From contig NZ_CAURPW010000001.1 of NCBI RefSeq assembly GCF_963526985.1, forward strand, positions 124,001 to 188,000: DNA of 64,000 nt. The letters are read 5' to 3'. The translations under genes were made by a program, and so were the position numbers. This stretch comes from an uncultured Campylobacter sp. Its GTDB lineage: Bacteria > Campylobacterota > Campylobacteria > Campylobacterales > Campylobacteraceae. Every line of letters begins with the position of its first letter. Positions within the stretch are counted from its first letter, which is position 1. Of this stretch, positions 9,346 through 17,928 are shown one piece after another. The notes under the pieces are model-generated. The model saw only the letters and a list, made by a program, of their open reading frames with translations. It ran no database searches and was not told where the DNA came from.

Positions 9346-9351
9346 TAAAAT
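9346..9351 (+). promoter_or_regulatory. Candidate -10 for the transglutaminase operon
   Basis: TAAAAT in the context CTTAGTAAAATACC, 46 bases before the start codon. No convincing -35 is visible. It lies just outside element C1, so the operon probably has its own promoter. Confidence 0.35.
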
Positions 9352-9397
9352 ACCGCCCAAGAGTTGCGGGACAACTATTATTTACACAAGGCATTTC

Positions 9398-10471
9398 ATG
9401 CAAAGACGCGATTTTTTAAGAAACACTGCGATTTTAGGCGCCGTTATGGCAACTCCGAGCACCGTTTTTGGAGGGAGCAAGGCCGTGGGCAACAAGAGGG
9501 TTTTTGACGTAACTCTAAATCACGAAATTTTAGAGGCGGGCAAGAAAACGAGGCTGTGGATACCGCTGCCGTTCATCAGAGAATATCAAAGCGTGAGCGA
9601 TATCAAATTTGACGGCAATTTCGCTAATCCGTCGGTGAATTATGGCGCAATCCCGACGCTTTACGTGGACTACGCCGAGGTGGCAAAGCCGACGCTTAGC
9701 GTTAAATTTAGGGTGGAGACCTTCGAGCGAAATACCGACTTTAGCAAGGTTAGATTTAACCCGAAAGAAAAGCTAAGTGCCGAGATTGAGCATTTTCTAA
9801 AACCGACTCAGCACATCCCAAACGACGGCATCGTAAAGCAAAAAGCCGAGGAAATAACTAAAGGCATAAAAGGCGATCTAGAGCGCGCAAAGGCGATCTA
9901 CACGTGGGTGGCAAACACCATGCAGCGCGATAACAGTATCCTAGGCTGCGGCACGGGCGACGTAAAAGCAATCCTTGAAAGCGGCAAGCTGGTGGGTAAA
10001 TGCACCGACATAAACTCGGTATTCGTAGGACTCTGCCGCGCCGTGGGCATCCCTGCGCGCGAGATTTTCGGCATCAGAGTAGGGCAGAGTAGATTTTCAA
10101 ACGAGATGGGAAAAGCTGATGAGAAGGGGCTCGCAGCGATCTCGGGCGGTCAGCACTGCAGAGCGGAATTTTATCTCAAAGGACACGGCTGGATACCGGT
10201 CGATCCCGCAGACGTCGCGAAGGTGCGCCTAGGCGAGAAGCTAAGCAACGATGATAGCAAGCTCGCCAAAGTCCGCGAGTTTTTGTTCGGCAACTGGGAG
10301 ATGTGCTGGATCGGCTTTAACGACGCGCGCGACTTCGTGCTATCGCCGAAACCTGCGGAATTTCCGCTAAATAACTTCGGCTATCCTTACGGCGAAGTGG
10401 ACGACAACGTGCTAAATTATTATTCTCCGAAAGATTTTAGCTACGACTACAAGTCGCAAGAGGTCAAATGA
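9398..10471 (+). CDS. Tat-exported transglutaminase-like protein
   Basis: The N terminus MQRRDFLRNTAILG followed by a hydrophobic stretch and an APS-like cleavage region is a twin-arginine signal. The mature part has a transglutaminase/protease fold core: the nucleophile cysteine in GKCTDINSVF (about residue 204), histidine in GQHCRAEFYL (about 249) and aspartate in PVDPAD. The length is 357 residues. Such proteins act as peptidases or cross-linkers of unknown substrate in the periplasm. Its stop overlaps the MerT-like gene by four bases, so it may work with the metal-binding pair downstream; that is inference. Confidence 0.8.
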   Translation: MQRRDFLRNTAILGAVMATPSTVFGGSKAVGNKRVFDVTLNHEILEAGKKTRLWIPLPFIREYQSVSDIKFDGNFANPSVNYGAIPTLYVDYAEVAKPTLSVKFRVETFERNTDFSKVRFNPKEKLSAEIEHFLKPTQHIPNDGIVKQKAEEITKGIKGDLERAKAIYTWVANTMQRDNSILGCGTGDVKAILESGKLVGKCTDINSVFVGLCRAVGIPAREIFGIRVGQSRFSNEMGKADEKGLAAISGGQHCRAEFYLKGHGWIPVDPADVAKVRLGEKLSNDDSKLAKVREFLFGNWEMCWIGFNDARDFVLSPKPAEFPLNNFGYPYGEVDDNVLNYYSPKDFSYDYKSQEVK

Positions 10472-10797
10472 AGGGCTTTTGGCTAGCTCTGGCGTCGGTA
10501 GTAAGCGCGCTGGCGGCGACTCTTTGCTGCCTGCCCGCGCTTTTATTTTTGATTTTCGGCGCTTCATTTAGCTTGCTAAGCTCGGAGGCTATAGAGAGCC
10601 TAACCGAGCTGAGGCCCTATTTTACCGTACTTGCCGCGATCTGCTTTGCGGCGAGCGCGTTTTATTTTTTCAAAAAGCCAAAATCCTGCGATATCGCAAA
10701 TCGCCGCAAAAAATGGATTTTTATCTACGTTTTTTTAGCTATTTTTGTGATTATTCTGCTATCATACCCCGAAGTTTTAGGAAAAATTTATGAATAA
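10468..10797 (+). CDS. MerT-like inner-membrane metal transporter
   Basis: A 109-residue protein with about three hydrophobic segments. The first carries the vicinal pair in TLCCLPALL (about residues 18-26), which matches the cysteine pair in helix one of mercuric transporter MerT. The C terminus is lysine-rich and then hydrophobic. It sits between a Tat-exported protein and a MerP-like protein, overlapping both. Without merA or merR nearby the substrate need not be mercury; copper or another thiophilic metal is possible. Confidence 0.7.
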   Translation: MKGFWLALASVVSALAATLCCLPALLFLIFGASFSLLSSEAIESLTELRPYFTVLAAICFAASAFYFFKKPKSCDIANRRKKWIFIYVFLAIFVIILLSYPEVLGKIYE

Positions 10798-11050
10798 AAT
10801 TCTATCTATTTTACTGCTTGCAAGCGCGGTCTTCGCAAATCAAAATTTCATCATCAAAGTCGAGGGAATGCACTGTCCGCTGTGTACGGCGATGGTGCGA
10901 AAAGCCCTGCTAAACGTCGACGGCGTCATCAGCGCCAAGGCTAGTCTGCACGACAAAACCGCCCGCGTCGAGACGAAAGACGGCGTGAGCGAGAAACAGC
11001 TGCTAGATGCGGTGGCGACGACGGGCTATAAGGGCGAGACCCTCAAGTAA
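10790..11050 (+). CDS. Periplasmic heavy-metal-binding protein (MerP-like)
   Basis: An 86-residue protein with a short signal peptide ending near AVFA and one HMA domain. The metal motif is GMHCPLC (residues 25-31), the usual GMxCxxC. It overlaps the MerT-like gene by eight bases and is the natural partner that hands metal ions to the membrane protein. The extra cysteine pair order fits MerP or a CopZ-like chaperone, but export favours MerP. Confidence 0.8.
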   Translation: MNKILSILLLASAVFANQNFIIKVEGMHCPLCTAMVRKALLNVDGVISAKASLHDKTARVETKDGVSEKQLLDAVATTGYKGETLK

Positions 11051-11065
11051 ATTTAAGGAGCAAAC

Positions 11066-12340
11066 ATGCAAAAAAACGAGGTTATGAACGATTTTAAGAA
11101 GCTGTGCGAGATACCGCACTGCAGCTGTGAAACGGAGCAGATGAGGGAGTTTTTAGCGGATTTTGCGCGCTGCCTGGGCTTTAGCGTGAGCGTCGACGAG
11201 GCGGGCAACATCCATGCCGTAAAGGGCGAGCCTAAAATCTGCTTGCAAAGCCACTACGACATGGTTTGCGTAGGTGCGGCGCCGAATCTAGAGCTCATCG
11301 AAGAAAACGGCATACTAAGGGCAAAAAACTCGACTCTAGGCGCAGATGACGGCATCGGCGTGGCGATGATGATGGGCGCGATGCGGGAGTTTGCGAATTT
11401 AGAGTGTCTATTTACCAATGACGAAGAGGTCGGGCTCGTTGGCGCAAACGCCTTTAAAGGTAAAATTTTATCGCCGAATCTTCTAAATTTAGATAGCGAA
11501 GAAGACGACCGCGTGACGCTGGGCTGCGCGGGCGGCATAAACGTAAGCGCGAAAATCGGCGCGCAGACCATTAAAAAGAGCGGCAAAATCTACGAGATCG
11601 GCGTTACCGGGCTTAGCGGCGGGCACTCGGGTAACGAGATACATAAAAATATCCCAAACGCAACGAAGCTGCTGGCGAAATTTCTCGCCGAGGAGGGCTG
11701 CGAGCTCATCAGCCTTGATTTTGGCGAGAGGAGTAACTCGATCCCCGCAAACGCCGTGTGTAAGGCGCTCTGTGCGTATGAGCCAAAGCAGCACGGCCTG
11801 GCGTGGGTGAAAAGCCTGGGTGAAGGCGAAGCGGACGTGCTGGTAAACAGCGGCAAAATTTTGGCGCTAATTAACTCATTTGCTCAGGGCGTGCGCAGCT
11901 ACGATACGCAGCTTGGCATGGTAAACGAAAGCATAAATCTCTCGACCGTCAAGCAAAAGGGCGAAGTGATTGAATTTGATTTTTTCGGGCGCGCGATGAA
12001 GCGCGAGGGGCTCGAAAATTTGGGCTTTGAGACCGCTACGCTAGCTAGCGCGCTGGGCTTTGAGGTCAAAGTAACCGACCGTTCGGCAAACTGGGCGCCG
12101 CATGTCAGCGACTTCGCGCATCTGGTGCTTGAGGAGCTGACGAGACTTAAGCCGCAGGCTAAATTTGCCGCTGTGCATGCTGGTCTTGAGTGCGGCGTAC
12201 TGGTCGCAAAACAGCCCGAGCTGCAAGCCTGCTCCATAGGCCCAAACATCCACTCGCCTCACTCCGTAAACGAGCACTGCGAGATAGCGTCGGTGGAGAT
12301 GATAGCGGAAGTGGTAAGAAATATAATCGCTAGGTTGTAA
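11066..12340 (+). CDS. pepD: Aminoacyl-histidine dipeptidase (M20C)
   Basis: A zinc-dependent cytoplasmic dipeptidase. The M20 ligands are visible: SHYDMV (histidine and aspartate, near residue 72), ADDGIG (near 97) and TNDEEVG (catalytic glutamates near 118). The C-terminal histidine lies in IHSPHSVNEHCE. Length (424) is a little under E. coli PepD. A good SD (AAGGAG) precedes the start. The stop is followed within 15 bases by repeat A2. Confidence 0.92.
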   Translation: MQKNEVMNDFKKLCEIPHCSCETEQMREFLADFARCLGFSVSVDEAGNIHAVKGEPKICLQSHYDMVCVGAAPNLELIEENGILRAKNSTLGADDGIGVAMMMGAMREFANLECLFTNDEEVGLVGANAFKGKILSPNLLNLDSEEDDRVTLGCAGGINVSAKIGAQTIKKSGKIYEIGVTGLSGGHSGNEIHKNIPNATKLLAKFLAEEGCELISLDFGERSNSIPANAVCKALCAYEPKQHGLAWVKSLGEGEADVLVNSGKILALINSFAQGVRSYDTQLGMVNESINLSTVKQKGEVIEFDFFGRAMKREGLENLGFETATLASALGFEVKVTDRSANWAPHVSDFAHLVLEELTRLKPQAKFAAVHAGLECGVLVAKQPELQACSIGPNIHSPHSVNEHCEIASVEMIAEVVRNIIARL

Positions 12341-12349
12341 TAAATTTAG

Positions 12350-12474
12350 CGGCTCGTCTCGCGAGTGCTTTTGAAAGAGATTTGAAAATTTTAATCTGCG
12401 ACAGGCTTCGTGCCTAGTCTTGATTAAAATTTTCTGCACAACTTTCAAAATTCATCTCGCGATACTTCGCCTTT
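12350..12474 (+). repeat. Palindromic element A, copy A2
   Basis: The best-preserved A copy. Three nested stems pair perfectly: CTCGCGAG (12358-12365) with CTCGCGA (12456-12462), CTTTTGAAAG (12368-12377) with CTTTCAAAA (12442-12450), and a 13-base arm starting GAAAATTTT (12384-12396) with its exact complement (12422-12434). The tip is AGGCTTCGTGCCT. The 3' flank is ATACTTCGCC. It begins just after the pepD stop. Confidence 0.8.
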
Positions 12475-12485
12475 AAATTTTGCGA

Positions 12486-12582
12486 TGGTTTGTCTTTTTG
12501 GTCGCCTTCGGTCGCGTATTGCGTATACGCTCCCTCGCCTCCGTCGTTTCCGCCTAGTCTAAAGAAAAAATACTTCGCCTAT
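12486..12582 (+). repeat. Palindromic element B, copy B1
   Basis: Related to A through the shared 3' flank AAATACTTCGCCT, but with a different centre: GCGTATTGCGTATACGC. The segment CGCCTAGTCTAAAGAAAAAATACTTC, positions 12551-12576, is nearly identical to 37462-37486 in copy B2. No coding potential is seen. Confidence 0.7.
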
Positions 12583-12597
12583 AAAATTCAACGGCGG

Positions 12598-12758
12598 TTC
12601 CTCTTTTGAGCATCTTTATAGAAATTACGCCTGCGGCGTCGCTACGTTGTTTTTGAATTAGTTTTTGCTTTGCTTTGCTCACAACTGCAAGCAGAGGTCT
12701 AGCCTTGACTTAAAATTTCTGCATGACATCCAAATTCATCTCAAAAATACTTCGCCTT
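12598..12758 (+). repeat. Degenerate A-type element, copy A5
   Basis: A third element in the same pepD-nth gap. It starts CTCTTTTGAGC, ends CATCTCAAAAATACTTCGCCTT, and contains CTGCAAGCAGAGG, a module also found in A4 (near 35770) and in C3 (near 37705). The internal palindrome is poorly kept. The rest of the gap up to 12895 is AAATTT-rich with no gene. Confidence 0.55.
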
Positions 12759-12895
12759 GGCTTCTTGCATTCAAATTTTGATTTAAATTTACGGCGATTT
12801 TAAAAACACAGCCGCAAACTCATCCGTCAAGCGTTAGAAACCCAATTTTTCCAAATTTCAGCTCACAAATTTAAACCCGCATTGCAGGCTGAAAT

Positions 12896-13531
12896 TTACG
12901 GAAAATTCTTATCCTTGCTGCTGCACAGCTTGTTTAAAAAGCACTCTTTGCAGTTTGGCTTTATCGCTTTGCAGGTGTAACGGCCAAAAAGCACCATCGC
13001 TTGATGAAGCGTATTTAGCTGCGTTTTAAAGGCTTTGGTTAGGTCAAGCTCGACGGCTTCGGGCGTCTTGCCCCTGCTAAGGCCAAGTCTATGCGCCACG
13101 CGAAAAACGTGCGTGTCCACCGCCATCAAATTTGATCCAAAATGCTCAATCAGCACGACGTGAGCGGTCTTTTGTCCGACTCCGGCTAGGCTCATCAGTT
13201 CTTTTTCGGTAGTCGGTATCTCGCCGCCAAATTCGCTCATCACGCTCTTTGCCATTTTGATCAAATTTTGGGCCTTGTTGTTAAAAAAGCTACAGGAGCT
13301 TATGAGCGCCTTTACGCTGGCTAGATTTGCCTGCGCTAGGCTCGCGACGTCCGGGTACGCCTCAAAAAGCGAGGGCGTGATCAAATTTACGCGCTTATCG
13401 GTGCACTGCGCGCTTAACATCACGCAAACGAGCAGCTCGTAGAGGTTCTGAAATCTAAGCTCGCTGCCTGCGTCTTTAAAATTTTCTAAAAATAAATTTT
13501 TGATAGCGTTTATGTCTTTTTTCGTTCTCAT
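12896..13531 (-). CDS. nth: Endonuclease III
   Basis: A DNA glycosylase/AP lyase for oxidised pyrimidines. The helix-hairpin-helix LAGVGQKTAHVV carries the catalytic lysine (about residue 122), and the catalytic aspartate is in AVDTHVFR. The C-terminal cluster C-x6-C-x2-C-x5-C (residues ~188-204) binds the 4Fe-4S cluster. The 211 residues are standard. It is convergent with pepD and divergent from the PpiC gene. Confidence 0.95.
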   Translation of the reverse strand: MRTKKDINAIKNLFLENFKDAGSELRFQNLYELLVCVMLSAQCTDKRVNLITPSLFEAYPDVASLAQANLASVKALISSCSFFNNKAQNLIKMAKSVMSEFGGEIPTTEKELMSLAGVGQKTAHVVLIEHFGSNLMAVDTHVFRVAHRLGLSRGKTPEAVELDLTKAFKTQLNTLHQAMVLFGRYTCKAIKPNCKECFLNKLCSSKDKNFP

Positions 13532-13600
13532 AGCGCCGATTTTAGCCGTTTTTATTTAAATTTTTGATGAATTATAACTTATATTTAATGACTTTCCTGC

Positions 13601-13606
13601 TATAAT
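13601..13606 (+). promoter_or_regulatory. -10 for the PEB4-type PpiC gene
   Basis: TATAAT preceded by TGC (TGCTATAAT), an extended -10, 35 bases before the start codon. The upstream bases are AT-rich without a clear -35, as expected for Campylobacter sigma-70 promoters. Confidence 0.65.
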
Positions 13607-13640
13607 CACCCTCGCAAAAATCTAAATTTAAGGAACAAAG

Positions 13641-14453
13641 ATGAATAAAATTTTATTCGCATCTCTTAGTTTGGCTGCGGCTTTAAGCCTAAACGCGGCG
13701 GAGTACGCCACCGTAAACGGTTCTAGCATAACCGATAAGGACGTGGCTTTCACGCTTGCTGCTATGCCTGGCGTTACTCTTGAGCAACTGCCTAAAGACA
13801 CGCAAAGAAAGGTTATCGACGAAACAATCAACAGAAAACTGCTTCTAGACGAGGCTAAAAAGAGCGGATTAGATAAGACCGACGAATACAAAGCCGCTCT
13901 TGAAGAGCTAAAAAACAACCTTGCGCTTGATCTTTGGATGAAGAGAATTTTCGACAATATCAAAGTTAGCGATAGCGAAATCAGCGACTTTTACAATAAA
14001 AACAAAGCCGAATTTGCCGTACCTGCGCAAGTAAGGGCTAAACACATCCTAGTAGCTACCGAAAAAGAAGCAAACGACGTAATAGCCGCGCTAAAAGGGC
14101 TAAAAGACGATGCGCTGGTTAAAAAATTTGAAGAGCTAGCAAAATCCAAATCTACAGACCAAGGTTCAGCAGTAAACGGCGGCGAGCTAGGCTGGTTCGG
14201 TCAATCTCAGATGGTAAAACCTTTTGCAGACGCCGCATTTGCTCTTAAAAAAGGCGAAGTAACTCAAAAACCTGTTAAATCGAATTTCGGCTACCACGTA
14301 ATCCTAAAAGAGGATAGCAAGGCTGCCGGTACGGTTAGCCTAAACGAGGTAAAACCTCAGATCGAAGGCAGCATAAAGATGGAGAAATTTAGAAACGATA
14401 TCAAAAAAAGAGGCGACGAGCTTCGCTCTAAAGCTAAAGTAGAATATAAATAA
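13641..14453 (+). CDS. Periplasmic peptidyl-prolyl isomerase (PEB4/PpiC type)
   Basis: A SurA-like chaperone for outer-membrane proteins; the C. jejuni homologue is PEB4 (Cj0596). It has a signal peptide (cleavage likely after LNAAEYA region), an N-terminal chaperone helix region, and a parvulin domain at about 130-235 shown by RAKHILV, GGELGWFG and NFGYHVI. It is 270 residues long. An SD (AAGGAA) precedes the start. It lies ten bases before fba, and the PEB4-fba order is as in C. jejuni. Confidence 0.93.
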   Translation: MNKILFASLSLAAALSLNAAEYATVNGSSITDKDVAFTLAAMPGVTLEQLPKDTQRKVIDETINRKLLLDEAKKSGLDKTDEYKAALEELKNNLALDLWMKRIFDNIKVSDSEISDFYNKNKAEFAVPAQVRAKHILVATEKEANDVIAALKGLKDDALVKKFEELAKSKSTDQGSAVNGGELGWFGQSQMVKPFADAAFALKKGEVTQKPVKSNFGYHVILKEDSKAAGTVSLNEVKPQIEGSIKMEKFRNDIKKRGDELRSKAKVEYK

Positions 14454-14463
14454 GGTCGGTAAA

Positions 14464-15528
14464 ATGGGTGTTTTAGACGTAGTAAAAGCCGGCGTTTTAA
14501 GCGGCGATGACGTAACTAGGCTGTATAAATACGCAAAAGAGCAGGGGTTTGCCCTGCCTGCGGTAAACGTGGTCGGAAGCGACTCGGTAAATGCCGTTTT
14601 AGAAGCGGCAAAGACGGCTAACTCACCCGTTATCATCCAGTTTAGTAACGGCGGAGCGGGTTTTTACGCCGGTAAAGCGTGTAAGGATGCAGACGTTCTA
14701 GGCGCGGTAGCGGGCGCGCAGCACGTGCACTTGCTAGCTAAGGCTTACGGCGTGCCGGTAATCCTTCATACCGATCACGCGGCCAGAAAGCTACTGCCAT
14801 GGATTGATGAGCTCGTTAAATTTAGCCGCGAATACAAAAAAGTTCACGGCGTGCCGCTTTTTAGCTCGCATATGCTTGATCTTAGCGAGGAAAGCCTCAA
14901 TGAAAATTTAAGCACTTGCGAGAAGTATTTAGCGGAGCTTAGCGAGCTTGGCATTAGCCTAGAGATCGAGCTTGGCGTAACAGGCGGCGAAGAGGACGGC
15001 GTGGATAACACTAGCGTAGACAACGCGCTTCTTTATACCCAGCCAGAAGACGTCGCGCAGGCATACGAGAGGCTAAGCAAAATCAGCGATAGATTTAGCA
15101 TAGCGGCAAGTTTCGGTAACGTCCACGGCGTGTATAAGCCGGGCAACGTCGTGTTGCGACCGGAAATTTTAAAGAATTCGCAAGCATACGTTGCGGATAA
15201 ATTTCAAACCCCAACCGATAAACCCGTAAATTTCGTATTTCACGGCGGTAGCGGTAGCGAGCTAAAGGATATCAAAGACGCCGTTAGCTACGGAGTCGTA
15301 AAAATGAACATCGACACGGATACGCAGTGGGCGTTTTGGGACGGCGTGCGCGGCTACGAGGCGAAAAATCGTGCATATTTGCAAGGTCAGATCGGCAACC
15401 CTGAAGGCGAAGATAAGCCAAATAAAAAATATTACGATCCGCGTAAATTTTTGCGCGCCGGCGAGGAGTCGATGGTAAAGCGCCTACTAACGGCGTTTGA
15501 GGATTTAAACTGCTTAAATAGAAATTAA
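14464..15528 (+). CDS. fba: Class II fructose-bisphosphate aldolase
   Basis: Splits or forms fructose-1,6-bisphosphate; in Campylobacter it serves mainly gluconeogenesis, because phosphofructokinase is lacking in well-studied members. Zinc ligands and active-site residues are in HTDHAA (about 101-106), NVHGVYKPG and FHGGSGS. The 354 residues match the class IIa enzyme. It follows PpiC by ten bases and may share its promoter. Confidence 0.95.
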   Translation: MGVLDVVKAGVLSGDDVTRLYKYAKEQGFALPAVNVVGSDSVNAVLEAAKTANSPVIIQFSNGGAGFYAGKACKDADVLGAVAGAQHVHLLAKAYGVPVILHTDHAARKLLPWIDELVKFSREYKKVHGVPLFSSHMLDLSEESLNENLSTCEKYLAELSELGISLEIELGVTGGEEDGVDNTSVDNALLYTQPEDVAQAYERLSKISDRFSIAASFGNVHGVYKPGNVVLRPEILKNSQAYVADKFQTPTDKPVNFVFHGGSGSELKDIKDAVSYGVVKMNIDTDTQWAFWDGVRGYEAKNRAYLQGQIGNPEGEDKPNKKYYDPRKFLRAGEESMVKRLLTAFEDLNCLNRN

Positions 15529-15536
15529 GGCTTACG

Positions 15537-16874
15537 ATGGAACCCAAAAAAGAAGCAAAGAACGATAGTTTTACCGATTTGACGCTGCCTGAGGTAAAAG
15601 GCAGGCAGTCGTTTTTCGTGTATGCGAAAATTATATTTTTGCCGACGGCGATATATCTGGCGGCGCTTCTTGGATATTTTGGGTATATAGATTTTCAAAT
15701 CGGCCTACATACGGTCGTTATGATGGGTATTATCTGGGTGATTTCGCTAATCTTTGCTAAAAATAGCGCCGAGCTTGCTTGCTGCTATTTCGAGCAAAGC
15801 GGGGCTGATTTTAAGCGAAATCTAAAAGAATACATCATCAAACATCTTTTAGTTATTGGCAAAGATACGAAGTCAAACGCAGGATTTGACGAATTTGTCG
15901 CTTATTACACCAGAAATTTGCGTAACGAAAATTTTGCTTCCGTGGGTGCCGGTATCTTCCCGATGCTAGGCATCTTAGGAACGTTTATCAGTATCGCTGT
16001 TTCTATGCCGGAGTTTAACTCCTCAAATACTACCGAACTTGAAACCGAAATTTCAACTCTTCTTAGCGGCGTAGCGACTGCGTTTTACGTCTCTATCTAC
16101 GGTATTTTTCTGGCGCTTTGGTGGATATTTTTTGAAAAATACGGAACGAGTAAATTTGAAACGCTAGTACGAAGGCAAAAAAACGCTACGAGCGGCTTTT
16201 TTTGGACGAAAGAGGAGCTTGATAGAAGATATTTGCAAGAGAATTTAAGGCACTTCGAGAAGATCGGAGTGATATTTGAGCATGTTAGTAATGCCGAGTT
16301 TTTCGAGGAACTCGACAAAACTATCGAGGCTAAATTTAAAACTTTTACAAATATCTTAAAAAATGAGGAAGAGGCCGTAAAACTAAGCGGCGGACACATC
16401 AAAGAGACGATGAATACGCTGCTAAGATCCTCAAAAGATCAAAAAGACCTGATCAAAGTTCATGCCGAAATCTTAAACGTTATCAACAAATTTAACGGCA
16501 ACATCAAAGATATGCAACTAAAATTTGCCGAGCAGTACAACAGGTTGTACGACGTGGGCGGCGAGCGTATCGCGAGGCTTGAAAAGAGCGTGGGCGAACT
16601 AGAGCATAATGTTAGAAATTTTAGCGAGTCTCTTTCTAAATTTAGCAGCGAAATCTTAGAAAAACAAAAACTAGCTATGGACGGCTTTAAAGAGAGCTTG
16701 ATTGATGGAGTGCAGGCGTTTAAAAAGGCCTTTGACGACGAAGCTATCGAAGCTTACGACGATAATAGCGCGCTCATCGAAGGACTAAAACAAGACATCG
16801 ATGAACTGGACAAAGAGGCAAACGAGATCTTGCAAACCATCGAAAAGGCGAGTATGCTAGATGAAAACGCGTAA
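15537..16874 (+). CDS. MotA/TolQ/ExbB-type proton channel protein
   Basis: A 445-residue inner-membrane protein with an early hydrophobic pair (about residues 30-75) and two further membrane helices near 140-195. The GAGIFPMLGILGTFISI and LLSGVATAFYVSIYGI segments are the signature of the MotA/ExbB channel. The rest is cytoplasmic coiled coil. It overlaps the OmpA-like gene by 14 bases. Homologue of Cj0598. It is not the flagellar stator; the pair probably couples proton flow to an envelope process that is not yet defined. Confidence 0.8.
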   Translation: MEPKKEAKNDSFTDLTLPEVKGRQSFFVYAKIIFLPTAIYLAALLGYFGYIDFQIGLHTVVMMGIIWVISLIFAKNSAELACCYFEQSGADFKRNLKEYIIKHLLVIGKDTKSNAGFDEFVAYYTRNLRNENFASVGAGIFPMLGILGTFISIAVSMPEFNSSNTTELETEISTLLSGVATAFYVSIYGIFLALWWIFFEKYGTSKFETLVRRQKNATSGFFWTKEELDRRYLQENLRHFEKIGVIFEHVSNAEFFEELDKTIEAKFKTFTNILKNEEEAVKLSGGHIKETMNTLLRSSKDQKDLIKVHAEILNVINKFNGNIKDMQLKFAEQYNRLYDVGGERIARLEKSVGELEHNVRNFSESLSKFSSEILEKQKLAMDGFKESLIDGVQAFKKAFDDEAIEAYDDNSALIEGLKQDIDELDKEANEILQTIEKASMLDENA

Positions 16875-17928
16875 CGAGGGCAAAAGCGGCGACCAGACCT
16901 TTTGGATATCGTATGCGGACCTGATGGCCGGGCTAATGTTTGTTTTTATGCTCATCATCGGCGCCGTCGTCGTAAAATACGTCCTTAGCCAAAGCGATCT
17001 GGCAAAACTGCAAAAAGATTTGAGTGAGCGCGAAAAACAAATCGTTTCATCTCAAAGCGAGCTTGCGCGCAAAGAAAACGTCATAAAAGAAATTTTTTCA
17101 AATTTGGACCGCGCAAAGAGCGAAAATAAAGAGCTTGCCGATATAAATAGGCTCGTAAACGAGATGCTTGAAGGCGTAAAAAAAGAGAAAAACGAACTCA
17201 CGAATCTAACTCAAACCTACGAGATAAACCTAAACGACGCAAACAAAACTATCGCGGATTTGCAAGATAGAGTGGTACAACTTGGGCAAATTTTAGCGCA
17301 AAAAGACGAGGCGCTAAACGAGCTAAATGCAAAATACGGCGATGAAATATCAAAATTTGCCGCGCTGGAAGAGGATTTTAACAAAACAAAAGACAAGATA
17401 AGAGACATCAGCTCGCTTCGCTCAAACGTCATATCAAATTTACGCGCTAAGCTTGGAAACAAGGTCAGCATAGATCCTAGCACGGGCGTCGTGTCGCTGC
17501 CCGAGTCTATACTTTTTGACACGGGTTCATACGAGCTAAGAGACGAAGCAAAAGCGCGCCTAAAAGAAATTTTACAGACTTATTTCGAGGCGATTTTAAA
17601 TAACGAGGAGATCGCAAAACATATCGATAGGATCGTGATCGAGGGGCATACGAACTCCGTAGGCAGCTACATGTACAACCTTGATCTATCGCAAAAGCGC
17701 GCGTATTCGGTGCTAGATTTTATCTACTCGTGGAACAAGGACAAGCGCCTAGAGCGCTATCTCATCGCTAGCGGGCGTAGTTTTAGCGATCTGGTGATGA
17801 AAAACGGCAAAGAAGATCCCGATGCCTCAAGGCGCATCGAGATCAAATTTTCGATCTCGGACAAAGAGTCGATAAAAGAGATGCAATATCTCTTGGAGCG
17901 GCAAAATCAAAAGTATTCAAAAGACTAA
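16861..17928 (+). CDS. OmpA/MotB-family peptidoglycan-associated partner
   Basis: 355 residues. It has a MotB-like start with one membrane helix (SYADLMAGLMFVFMLIIG, residues ~15-35), a long coiled coil (~50-190) and a C-terminal OmpA domain (~205-330) with FDTGSYEL and VIEGHTNSVG, which bind peptidoglycan. With the preceding channel protein it forms a stator-like complex; C. jejuni has the same pair (Cj0598-Cj0599). Its 3' end overlaps the likely start of the PLP enzyme. Confidence 0.85.
   Translation: MKTRNEGKSGDQTFWISYADLMAGLMFVFMLIIGAVVVKYVLSQSDLAKLQKDLSEREKQIVSSQSELARKENVIKEIFSNLDRAKSENKELADINRLVNEMLEGVKKEKNELTNLTQTYEINLNDANKTIADLQDRVVQLGQILAQKDEALNELNAKYGDEISKFAALEEDFNKTKDKIRDISSLRSNVISNLRAKLGNKVSIDPSTGVVSLPESILFDTGSYELRDEAKARLKEILQTYFEAILNNEEIAKHIDRIVIEGHTNSVGSYMYNLDLSQKRAYSVLDFIYSWNKDKRLERYLIASGRSFSDLVMKNGKEDPDASRRIEIKFSISDKESIKEMQYLLERQNQKYSKD

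Noticed and set aside
8853..9397. Possible CRISPR array suggested by repeated AAATTT and hairpins
   Set aside because: No regularly spaced identical repeats with unique spacers and no cas genes; the repeats are dispersed palindromes.
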